Assembly: GCA_022393335.1 (NCBI GenBank)
Contig: JAJEKB010020406.1
Span: 1-64,000, forward strand
Source: Macrotrachela quadricornifera
Lineage: Eukaryota > Rotifera > Eurotatoria > Philodinida > Philodinidae
Direction: 5' to 3'
DNA: 64,000 bases
Positions within the stretch are counted from its first letter, which is position 1. Every line of letters starts with the position of its first letter. A program made the translations under genes and the position numbers. The notes beneath the pieces were generated by a model, which ran no database searches, was not told the origin of the DNA, and saw nothing but the letters and a program-made list of their open reading frames with translations. Shown here in pieces: positions 55,036 to 64,000 of this stretch.

Positions 55036-56079
55036 ATGTCAAGTACAATAATCGTGAATCTCTCGTCTACTTTCAATGAAATTTCATGGTATTTCAATTA
55101 TATAATTTTACCAATTTGTTATATATTGGGAAATTTTGGCAATATTTTAAACTTATTAATATTTAGTCAATCATCATCACGTTCAAATTCTTGTTTACTT
55201 TATTTTTTATCTTCATCTATTATAAATGTCTTTATATTAAATGTAGGTCTTATTCTTCGTATTCTTCGTGGTATATGGAATATCGATCCAGCATTAAAAT
55301 CGTTATGGTTTTGTCGTTGTCGTACATATTTGACAAGTTGTTTTTTTTTAATATATCGATGTTCAATATTACTTGCTTGTATCGATCGAATGTGTGCAAG
55401 TTCAAGAAGTGCATGGATGCGTATGGAAAGTCGACCTCGAGTAGCATATAGATTAATTGCTTTCAATTGGATTACCAGTTTTATCTATTATATACCTGCT
55501 TTAATATTTCAAACCATTGTCTATGGTCAATGTTTATCACCACCTGATTCAACTTATGCAACCTATTTAACAATATCAACATTAATTATAGGATTATTTA
55601 TTCCATTATCAATGATTGTATGTGGTATTATTACATTTACTCATTTAAAATCTATGCAATTACGAATAGTACCAATGGGTAATGATGGAAATAATGAACG
55701 AAAAGTTGTTGGTCAATATATAATTATGTTATTTGTTCAAGTAGCTACAGATTGTTTATGTAATTTATTGTATTCAGTATATTTAATCTATAGTCTAATT
55801 TTTCGTCAACCTCAAAGTCCTTTTATCTCAACAATAAGTTCATTTTTAATCAATATGTCTTTTACATTACCATATTTAAACTATAGTGGTGCATTTTATT
55901 TACATACATTATCTAGTCCAGCATTTAGACGAAAATTATTTCGTCTTCTTCAACGAATATCATGGTTTAATCGATGCTTACCTAGCAATACTGATAGACA
56001 TATTACTCAGACAATACCACTCGGTGCAATGCATTTCAAAAATACAACAATTATCGATCATCGAACAAATCAACATTGA
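55036..56079 (+). CDS. rhodopsin-like G-protein-coupled receptor
   Basis: A single exon of 347 codons with a clear ATG. Seven hydrophobic helices are visible. TM1 carries GNFGNILNLLIF (GN motif), TM3 ends in ACIDRMCAS (DRM at 117-119, the DRY position), an ECL2 cysteine (YGQC, 165) can pair with C93 or C95 at the top of TM3, and TM7 reads LPYLNYSGAFYLHTLSSPAF in place of NPxxY. An amphipathic segment with basic residues follows. It is an orphan receptor of the peptide-receptor-like type that is expanded in bdelloids; ligand unknown. The N-terminus has two glycosylation sequons. The frame is intact. Confidence 0.85.
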   Translation: MSSTIIVNLSSTFNEISWYFNYIILPICYILGNFGNILNLLIFSQSSSRSNSCLLYFLSSSIINVFILNVGLILRILRGIWNIDPALKSLWFCRCRTYLTSCFFLIYRCSILLACIDRMCASSRSAWMRMESRPRVAYRLIAFNWITSFIYYIPALIFQTIVYGQCLSPPDSTYATYLTISTLIIGLFIPLSMIVCGIITFTHLKSMQLRIVPMGNDGNNERKVVGQYIIMLFVQVATDCLCNLLYSVYLIYSLIFRQPQSPFISTISSFLINMSFTLPYLNYSGAFYLHTLSSPAFRRKLFRLLQRISWFNRCLPSNTDRHITQTIPLGAMHFKNTTIIDHRTNQH

Positions 56080-56925
56080 ATATCAATCATATAATAACTA
56101 TACAATATTTTAAACTATCATTCAAATCTATTCGTCTTTATTTTATTTTTCTCCTAATAAACATATTTTTCAAATTATTTATGATGTGATAGATATCAAC
56201 CAATAGGATTCACCTAGTCTTTGCTCAATAAAAGCATTTATAGTGACAATCTTTCTTATACCATAATCTTGAGAGTGAGGAGAAATTGAGAGTTAATGAA
56301 CTTTACAAAAAAAAAAACGATAAAATTTGCTCTTTTAATCATCTTGAAGACTAATAACGTTCGAGGTATTTATTAGAAAATGAAATTTGATCAAGGAATT
56401 ATGATTTATCTCTATATTTAATATTATTCATTCTGTAATTATTGAAAAAGGTTCCAATAAAATTCGACATTTATTACAAAATGTGTCATTTATACTTGAT
56501 TTTGGGTGTGAAATACATTAGCCTTCAAATATAGCTGATCTTAATTCACTTGATTATTCCATACGGTATGAAATGTATTGGAATAAAAATACTTTAATTG
56601 AAAAAATTTTAATATGAATATAAACGTTGTATGGCATTGTATCGAATGTAGTATATAGAGAATATAGAGAATAAAATTCATTTTTCTCTAAACATTTCAA
56701 ATTTCTAAAAAGAAAAACACAAAAATCATGGTTGATTATATCTACATGAGATAATATATTTTACATGAATAAGTATTTTTAAATAAATGATTGTAAGATA
56801 GTTGTGAAAATATTCAATCACCATCAACTCATATAAGACCATGGTAATCATCATATGAATAATTTCTTACATGATTTTGATGTTCTCTAAAAATTGTTTT
56901 TATATTTATATTTACTTCTAGAAAT
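56080..56925. other. intergenic
   Basis: AT-rich; no gene seen. Confidence 0.4.
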
Positions 56926-58056
56926 ATTCGGTTAGTAAGAAAGTTCTTGTGTTTTTTTCGAAAAATTTCTTTTTATTTTTTAAATTGAAGAATTTAACTA
57001 GCTTTCAATAATATATGCTTCATTAATATCAATAACTTGTCGTCAATGCTATGATAGAGAAAGAATCTCACTTTTGTATAAGTCTTGAGAATTTTGGTTG
57101 AAGAGGTTGATAAGGTTCGTCTTGAAGTCATTCTCATCGTCGAAAGAATTCGAAACAAATGATAATTTGTTGAGAACAAGTGAGGAAAGTAAAATGAATG
57201 TGGAAGTGTAATCCATCGAAACTTAAAGAATTTTTCATGTTGTCGATTTTGCAATGTGTGGTCAACCGTTGCCATGTAAAAACTAAATTCTATCCTGCTT
57301 TTCCTGGAGTTTTGCTACAACTCAGTCTAATTGATCATAGTAGAGATCATCAGTGACAGTATAGCCAGCAGGAAAAAATTTCTAATCAATAATTCTTTTT
57401 ACTCCTTACCATACGTTCAGCATAATCTTTTTTGAGTAAAGATCATTTTTGGACGTTGCTATATCTATTTATTCAGATCCCAAATACTGCCACTTGTGCA
57501 TGTGATTAATACATAATAGTCACTTATCATTGCTAGTAATAAGATTTCGGACCCATTGATGTAATTCCATCCAAACATCAATTCTATGTTCAAGCTGTTA
57601 TGATGACAAATAATGTCGTATCCAAACATAAGATTTGTATGTTTTGCCTAATTTAGTGCAAATGTGTTTCGACTGCAGTATCAGCGTATGCAAATCCGGT
57701 CTGTTAAACAGCGTGTAGTCATATTGGAATCTTTTTCGATAAACTTTGTTAAGAAGACCATATTGATCTGTGATGATCTTCCAATGTGAAGTAAATTGTC
57801 GAGTTCGAAGTTCCCGTTCATGAACCGATGTAATCAATGTTGCAGTGTGCGGATGGATAGTACATCCTTACCCATCATGTTGCATATTGCTTCACCATCC
57901 AAACGGAATTCGTTAAGTATAATCACTCAGAGCTTTCTATAAGATATCTTCGTTTCTAATTCGAGATCAATATCCATAGTTTTGTTATTATTCGAAAGAT
58001 ATTTGCATTACCCTTAATATACTCTTAATATGGAAACTTCTAGAACTTTCTCAAAT
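56926..58056 (-). mobile_element. dead mariner element
   Basis: The minus strand gives a broken mariner transposase: HRIDVWMELHQWVRNLI, then TSNDK-stop-LLCINHMHKW (the T-G-D-E-K-W block), KKIMLNVW-stop-GV, PAGYTVTDDLYYDQLD, VVAKLQEKQDRI-stop-FLHG (HDN region, Asp replaced by Gly), and TLPHSFYFPHLFSTNYHLFR, the mangled HPPYSPDLAPxDYHLF motif. Several stops and frameshifts are present. Terminal sequences GGTTAGTAAGAAAGTTCTTG (about 56933) and a diverged inverse at about 58031-58056 are mariner-like. Confidence 0.82.
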
Positions 58057-58599
58057 ATTCCAACGTGCGCAACTCGAACGAGAAACAATAATTTATATTT
58101 ATAAAACAACGAAAAAAAATCTTTTTGTTTTTATCAATAAAAATTCTGTTAAAATAAATAAAAAGACGATAAACAATTAACGAATGAAAGAAAAATAAAT
58201 TGCACACATATAAGATCATAAAATACATCTATTTATTCGTTTTCTTTTATACTCTTTCATCATTTTGTTTTTGTGTTGACATCTATATTTCTCGTTTACT
58301 TATTCTCGTTCTTTTAAGCAAGATTTATTCTTAATATAAATTATATGTATATCATTCAATTTAACATATGTTGCCTCTTATACGAGAAAAATGGGTTTTT
58401 TTTTTCATATATAAACTAAGATTTTAATATAATATTCGTTTTTCTTTCTTTTTCATCTAATTATAAATGAATATTCATTTAAATTTTAAGAAAAGTAAAA
58501 TCAGAATCTAATTGTGAGTTTCTGGAAGATTATTAAATTGTTGAACAAGTAGCGACAACTTCTCAAGATGATACAATTAATCCTGTCGATATTTTATCG
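58057..58599. other. intergenic
   Basis: No gene seen; AT-rich. Confidence 0.4.
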
Positions 58600-59610
58600 G
58601 TAGTAAAGTTATAAGCTCTATCGTTCACAAAACTAATAGAGATGCAGAATAATACTTACTAATACATAAACCAAGCAAACGATCGAAAAATCTTTTATGG
58701 AAACCAATCACTTACAAAGAAATGCTAGAATTTTTTAGGGTAACCATGGAGATGAGTTTAGTGCAAATACCAAAAGTAGACTATTACGAGAGCAAAAGTC
58801 AATTGTATGGATCAGAGATTATTCCGAACACAATGTTGAAAGACAAATTTGAATTGTTCCTTGAGTTTTATATTTTTCGAACAATGATGAACAGGATGCA
58901 AGTCAAGATAGATTAGCAAAGGTGAATTCACTTTTGTATTTAATGAAAGTTAAATTCAAGTCGCTTTACATACCTGTTCCTGTCATTATCGTTGATGGAA
59001 GAATGGTACTCTAGCGTGGTCTATTCTCCTTTAGACAATACGTTCAACATAAAATCTAAAAATATGACATTGAAGTGTACAAAGTAGCAGATACGAATAG
59101 ATACACTATGGATTTTATGATTGATATAGGAAAACAGAACTCAACGAATAGTCTTGGACAGTCACCATACAATTATTAGAAGATCTTTTTAAATGTTATT
59201 GAATTGTAGTAGTTGATTATATTTTTACGAGTATTCCTCTCGTCAAATGATTATTTGGTAAAAGATACTAACTTGATTGGACAATTGAGAAGTAATCGTG
59301 ATTGTTTCGGAAAAGAAATTGTCTAGAAACAATTCAAGAAAGATCAGATTTATGAACTACAGAATGACAATGGCGTTAAGTTGATTAAATGGAAAGATAA
59401 AAGAGAGATTATCATAATATCTATCAAACCATCGCATACAACAGTTCTGCGGAACATAAAAAAAACTGTTCCATTTGACGAGCGTAGCATGTAGCCACAA
59501 TTGATACTCAACTACAATCAAAGGAAGACAAGGTACAGATTTGTTGAATCAACTGTCGTTATTCATTCTGTACTATTCAGTTATTTCTTTTCCCCTATTC
59601 TGTACTTTCA
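58600..59610 (+). pseudogene. dead piggyBac-type transposase
   Basis: Translation with several stops follows piggyBac (DDE_Tnp_1_7) order: KEMLEFFRVTMEMSLVQIP, YYESKSQLYGSEIIPNTML, then VIIVDGRMVL (I-x-x-D-E-x-M site), FRQYVQHKI, RYTMDFMIDIGKQN, LRSNRDCFGKEIV, WKDKREIIIISIKPSH, and the NYNQRKTRYRFVES-type end. At least six in-frame stops. No TTAA-flanked ends were identified. Such transposases move by precise excision at TTAA; this copy cannot. Confidence 0.82.
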
Positions 59611-61192
59611 TATACAATATGAAAGAACGTTACACACCCTAATCAAACTATCGAATTAATCTTTGAGACAAAAGACTGATGCTATCTATCTTCCTTCATT
59701 CCTTCTAGTTTTTATCACAATACTACCTGACGTTTTTTATTTTATTGTTTTCTTAACTATATATTGTTATTTTACATCATCAATACAATCTTGTTTCCAA
59801 ATAAAAAACATTTAGAATTGATTCAATTATCATTAAAACGATCAAACCCGATTAAATATATTAATATTTCCTTTAGCTCATTCCATTTTTGCGTCTTTCA
59901 TACACTATCTTATCCTGCTTAACGAATTTCTTACCTTATTTCATTTTATTTCCTATATATTTTATTTCACTATTTTTCTTGTTTTGTTCAATTGTACTTA
60001 TTTTATATTATCTTTTTTATTTAATTATTTCATTTTTGCTTCGATATTTTCAATTATGCTTATCTACTAAATCATAAATATAGAGTCTTGAAGAGTATTT
60101 TATATATAAATAAATAATAGCAAACGTATCCGTGAAATAAACTCTGCATTTACTTTTGATTTTCAACATCATAATCGATTGCTGAAAGGGAAAAATTGAG
60201 ACTAGCAGACTGAAATTGTCTTTTCCTTAAGGAATAGAATCGAGATATTTTTCGTACCTCAGATATATTAACGCTCTTAAAGATAACTCCTTGGTGAGTT
60301 ATCTTTAATATTAGAGGAAGGATAATAGAAAGAATGAAGAAATTATTTAGATGTTAAATCTTATTTTATTCAAATAAATAAAAAGAGAAGATGAAACAGA
60401 TGGATTATATTCTGCTCCTGGACACAACAAACTCGCCCTCCTCCCACGCTACACATGAAGAAACATGTATATATAGAAAAATGATGGCATACACCATAAA
60501 GAAAGTAATCATAAGATATCATATCAACAAAGGAAAGAAGAAAAGTAAACAGAAATAAAGAAAAAGAAGAAAAGTAAACAGAAATAAAGAAAAAGAAGAA
60601 TCATAGAAACGAACTTTAACATCTGCGAATGTATATTTCTATCATTCTACTTATGATCTCTGTTAATCACTATTTTTATTCTTCATTAATATTCTAATTT
60701 AAAAATATTTATTATATAATCAAAGACACAACAATGTAAGCTGTATGTCAACTTGCTCATTTGTTAAAGTCTATCATCTTTTCGACATGTTATTCACTGG
60801 CTTACTAATCATTTTTGCACTAAATGACACAAAGGCTGTTCTTTTGCTTATTTTCACTGCGCAATTATTCTCAAAATAGAACGAAAGAAGAAAATTATAC
60901 GACATAACGTAACAAGAGGAATAATCAACATCTATCTTAATTATGATTTAGCGATAGGATATGTGTATCTAATTATCTATTATTTAGAAGAGCTAAGAAT
61001 TACCCTTTCAAATATCAAATTGAATAGATACAATTTAGTTGTTCGCTCATCATGCTTAGGCAAAGTTCATTAGTTAAGCTAAGCGATGCATTGAGAAAGA
61101 AAGAAAAAAAGACTGTCACTTCTGAGACATGAAGTGTTGATATATATATTCAGTTGATATATTTAAAATTAAGCTTATAAATAAATTGTCTA
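59611..61192. other. intergenic
   Basis: No gene seen. A 29-bp AAAGTAAACAGAAATAAAG-type unit is duplicated at 60540-60600, and a short hairpin (TTAAAGATAACTC with its complement) lies at 60278-60311. Confidence 0.4.
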
Positions 61193-62011
61193 ATGTCACA
61201 GACGACACTTGTTGAAAATTCGAGTAAAACGACTATCGAATCATGGTTTATTCCTTTCGATATTTTAATGATTATCGATAATATCTTATCAATTATACTT
61301 TCGATTCTTTTTTTAATTTTAATTCTTATTGAAAAAACATGTCGAACAGTTCCAATGATGCTCGTTGCTAATTCATGTATTGCTACATTTATGTTTGCAA
61401 CTGCTATGATTATTACAACTTCATTTACTCTAAGAAATGATCTTAAACAAATTCAATATACAGATTCATTTTGTATTTACATTGGATATGTTATGTATGC
61501 AACATGTTCTATGCAGAATTATTCATTTTTATTATTAGCAATTTATCGTTATGTATTAATTGTTTATCCAACTCGTCGATTATGGCATTCATCTAAAATA
61601 CAAATATTATTTATTTCTATATCATGGATCATTGCTTTTATCTATCCATCAGTATTTATATTCAATGGTCAAATTATATATGATGGAGATAATCAATCAT
61701 GTCAAATACCTCCTGGACTCTCATTTTCAAATATTTATATGTCATTTTGTCTATTTATAATTCCTGTCTCAATGATTATGTTAATATATTTAAGATTAGT
61801 TCGATATGTTAAACAAATGGGTACATATGTAACAACAATGAATACATTATTACGTGCACAACGAGAATTAAAAATGGTTCGACGGACAGTTATACTTGTA
61901 ACTATTCTTGGTACAATTTGTATTCCTTATCAAATGTTTCTTTTTATGTCATTTTTCAATAGGACACCAAAATATAATTTTAGAATTGCTTATATATTTG
62001 GTGATACTTAG
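61193..62011 (+). pseudogene. rhodopsin-like receptor truncated before TM7 by a transposon end
   Basis: 272 codons from a good ATG. TM1-TM6 are present; TM3 ends LLAIYRYVLIVYPTRRLW (YRY at the DRY position), C94 and C170 (NQSCQIPP) can form the usual disulphide, and TM6 is RTVILVTILGTICIPYQMFL. After YIFGDT the frame ends at a TAG made of the TA target plus the first base of a transposon end (GGTCTGACCAAAAGTTCTGA, 62011 on). TM7 and the C-tail are not found before or after the following gap. The gene was therefore cut by insertion, unless TM7 is recovered by splicing across the gap. Confidence 0.75.
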
Positions 62012-62050
62012 GTCTGACCAAAAGTTCTGAGATTTTTAAAAAAACATATA
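62011..62050. mobile_element. Tc1/mariner-type left terminus running into gap
   Basis: GGTCTGACCAAAAGTTCTGA follows TA and looks like a mariner-group inverted end (CCAAAAGT core). The rest of the element is hidden in the N run. Confidence 0.65.
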
Positions 62051-62450
62051 NNNNNNNNNNNNNNNNNNNNNNNNNNNNNNNNNNNNNNNNNNNNNNNNNN
62101 NNNNNNNNNNNNNNNNNNNNNNNNNNNNNNNNNNNNNNNNNNNNNNNNNNNNNNNNNNNNNNNNNNNNNNNNNNNNNNNNNNNNNNNNNNNNNNNNNNNN
62201 NNNNNNNNNNNNNNNNNNNNNNNNNNNNNNNNNNNNNNNNNNNNNNNNNNNNNNNNNNNNNNNNNNNNNNNNNNNNNNNNNNNNNNNNNNNNNNNNNNNN
62301 NNNNNNNNNNNNNNNNNNNNNNNNNNNNNNNNNNNNNNNNNNNNNNNNNNNNNNNNNNNNNNNNNNNNNNNNNNNNNNNNNNNNNNNNNNNNNNNNNNNN
62401 NNNNNNNNNNNNNNNNNNNNNNNNNNNNNNNNNNNNNNNNNNNNNNNNNN
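62051..62450. other. assembly gap, 400 N
   Basis: A run of N; probably unresolved transposon or satellite sequence, since satellite-like TTTTTGACCCCTCGAACC follows directly. Confidence 0.98.
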
Positions 62451-63239
62451 TTTTTGACCCCTCGAACCAAGCTGAGACCATGTTTTTTTGACCCCTCAGA
62501 ATTTCATTTCGTATGATCTTCCCTTCAGTAGAAGAAGGAAGCGGGTGTTGTTCAGGTCATATTAAAGGTATCCCCGTATGTCATATAAATGCGCAAATAT
62601 TGACACATGTCATAGGTCTAATAGTGGAAAAAGTGCGTGCTCAAATCTGATTGATTAGGACAGACAAACAAACATACATACATTTTTCAATGTAACACCC
62701 TTTCTTTCAGTAAAGGGAATAATATTGCATGAAATGTGATCAGGAACAATTTTTGAACTACTCGTCCTCAAAAGGTTAATCAGTTTTATATGATCTATCC
62801 GTCTTGCCGTATTTCAAATATAAGAAATGACGTTCTTCAAATTTGAAAATCAATTAACAAGTCAAGACTTTGTGTCAGATACTATAATTGTTTTAAAAAC
62901 ATATTCTTTTTTTCATGTTGCATCGAAATATCACATTCAAAATTTATTCTAAATCTCATTGTTGCAGGACCTATACCTAAAAAATTCCGGTTTTCCAGAA
63001 ACGTTTCTAAAGACAATTTTTTTCAACTGAAAACTGAAGAAATATGGTAAGACCCATTGAGACTTGATATTTAGAATTCTAAGTCAAAATTGCGATTTTT
63101 TTTATTTTTTTGGTAAATATATAATAATAAATAAAAAATTCAGTAAAATGATTATCACTCGACGTCAATAGTCGATAGATAGATATTTCTTTGTAGATTC
63201 CATAATCAGCTCAAATGATGAATCTTATTTGTAGCGATT
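62451..63239. other. satellite-like and intergenic
   Basis: Two TTTTTTTGACCCCTC units at 62451-62500 and an R-like CTTCCCTTCAGTAGAAGAAG word near 62518 tie it to the satellites at 34 and 46 kb. No gene. Confidence 0.5.
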
Positions 63240-64000
63240 TCATTCAAGTTCATTATCCGAACCAGATCGTCCAGTAGAAGGTTCAACTTGATTTCGATTA
63301 AAACAAAATTGTTGTTTCCAAAATTTCCAATATTTTTTTAAGAAAACACGTTTCACTTGTCGACGATATCTTGATGATGAAATAAAAAATATATAAAAAT
63401 TAACCTAAAACAAGAACAAAAAAAAAAGTTTTTTTCTTCAAAATATTTTGATGAATTTCTAAATAAATATTTACCGCATAAATAAGTCCATACATTGATA
63501 GTACAAATGCTAAAATTAATCTTTCAATTGCTACTCGTAAAGAATCAGTTGGATTAATAAGAATATTAAATGCATATATTCTATGTATAACTACAGGTGT
63601 AAGACAAATAATAAGAAAAGTAACACGTATAAAAACAAATTTTGTTAATTGATGATCTAAACGTCTTCGAACAATTGGAAATTGTCGACGAGTTATACGA
63701 CGAACATTACGATATGCTAATATACTAAATGAACCAGAAACTAATATTGGTAATAGACCACCTAATATTGGATAAAAAAAATACGAATAATATTTAATTA
63801 TTAGTGGATTTAATGCAACACAATCAACTGGAGGTTTCGAATCAAAATATATTCCAAATATTATTGAATGACCAAATGAAAAACATAATGAAATAATTAT
63901 AAAACATCGAGCCATATTCAATGTACTCAGTTTACGTAAATAAGGGGAATAACTAGTTGAGAAATATTGATCAATTGCAGCAAAACAAATTGTATACAGT
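63240..64000 (-). CDS. rhodopsin-like G-protein-coupled receptor, 5' end outside window, two exons seen
   Basis: The minus-strand exon runs from beyond 64000 to 63475, the intron is 63474-63405 (70 bp, GTAAAT...TTTTAG), and the last exon is 63404-63240 with a TGA stop. The visible part starts in TM3 (ICFAAIDQYFSTS, DQY at the DRY position) and covers TM4, TM5 (PILGGLLPILVSGSFSILAY), TM6 (LTKFVFIRVTFLIICLTPVV) and TM7. TM7 is completed only by splicing: GLIYA joins VNFYIFFISSSRYRR. A basic segment and an acidic C-terminus (SGSDNELE) follow. Without splicing the frame runs into a stop at 63400. Ligand unknown; same broad family as the other receptors here. Confidence 0.85.

Noticed and set aside
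62008..62481. Long ORFs across the N run
   Set aside because: They exist only because N is treated as open sequence.

Overview
The window reads as nuclear DNA of a small invertebrate, most likely a bdelloid rotifer. It is AT-rich, its genes are simple, and most introns I can place are short (48-126 bp) with GT..AG ends. The recognisable families (pentapeptide-repeat membrane proteins, NHL-repeat proteins, DUF4419, divergent F-box proteins, orphan rhodopsin-like receptors, an LDLa/EGF/7TM receptor, genes of bacterial type) fit the gene-transfer-rich bdelloids. The genus is not decidable from the sequence, and the assignment is inference from gene content.

Layout. 1-614 is the 3' end of a membrane-anchored protein. 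1916-6553 is a large single-exon LDLa/EGF receptor with seven membrane segments. 7.5-10.1 kb is nested transposon debris. 10500-12077 is an F-box protein. 12.6-15.1 kb holds a dead Tc1-type transposase, a long foldback and an intact hAT-like insertion. 15508-18072 is the most interesting locus. 18.7-24.6 kb is satellites, foldbacks and another hAT-like element. 25111-27369 is a pentapeptide-repeat membrane protein, 30035-30948 an NHL-repeat exon, and 32340-33678 a five-exon DUF4419 gene. 34-39 kb is satellite and foldback DNA with a probably artificial 100-N gap. 39941-45802 is a second F-box gene split by a 4.1-kb intron full of transposons. 46-48 kb is satellite again. 48971-51030 is a dead tryptophanyl-tRNA synthetase copy. 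55036-56079, 61193-62011 and 63240-64000 are three further receptors. Between the first two lie mariner and piggyBac corpses.

The main discovery candidate is at 15.5-18.1 kb. A 565-residue minus-strand protein is an isolated class II lanthipeptide synthetase (LanM) dehydratase domain. It keeps the expected kinase-type and phosphate-elimination residues but has no LanC cyclase domain. Facing it across a 541-bp divergent promoter region is a small two-exon gene (TATA box, 71-bp intron, AATAAA signal). It encodes 84 residues with a leader-like N-terminus, an E-N-I-G-G double-glycine motif and a following Ser/Thr/Cys-rich stretch. That is the layout of a lanthipeptide precursor next to its modifying enzyme, but built as eukaryotic genes. 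I infer a horizontally acquired, domesticated RiPP-like system. The enzyme call is strong and the precursor call is a testable hypothesis.

The transposons are mostly non-autonomous. Long foldbacks appear to use TA targets, hAT-like elements have 8-bp target duplications, and at least four transposase lineages are dead (two Tc1/mariner types, mariner, piggyBac). Several are inserted into one another, which gives a relative order of insertion.
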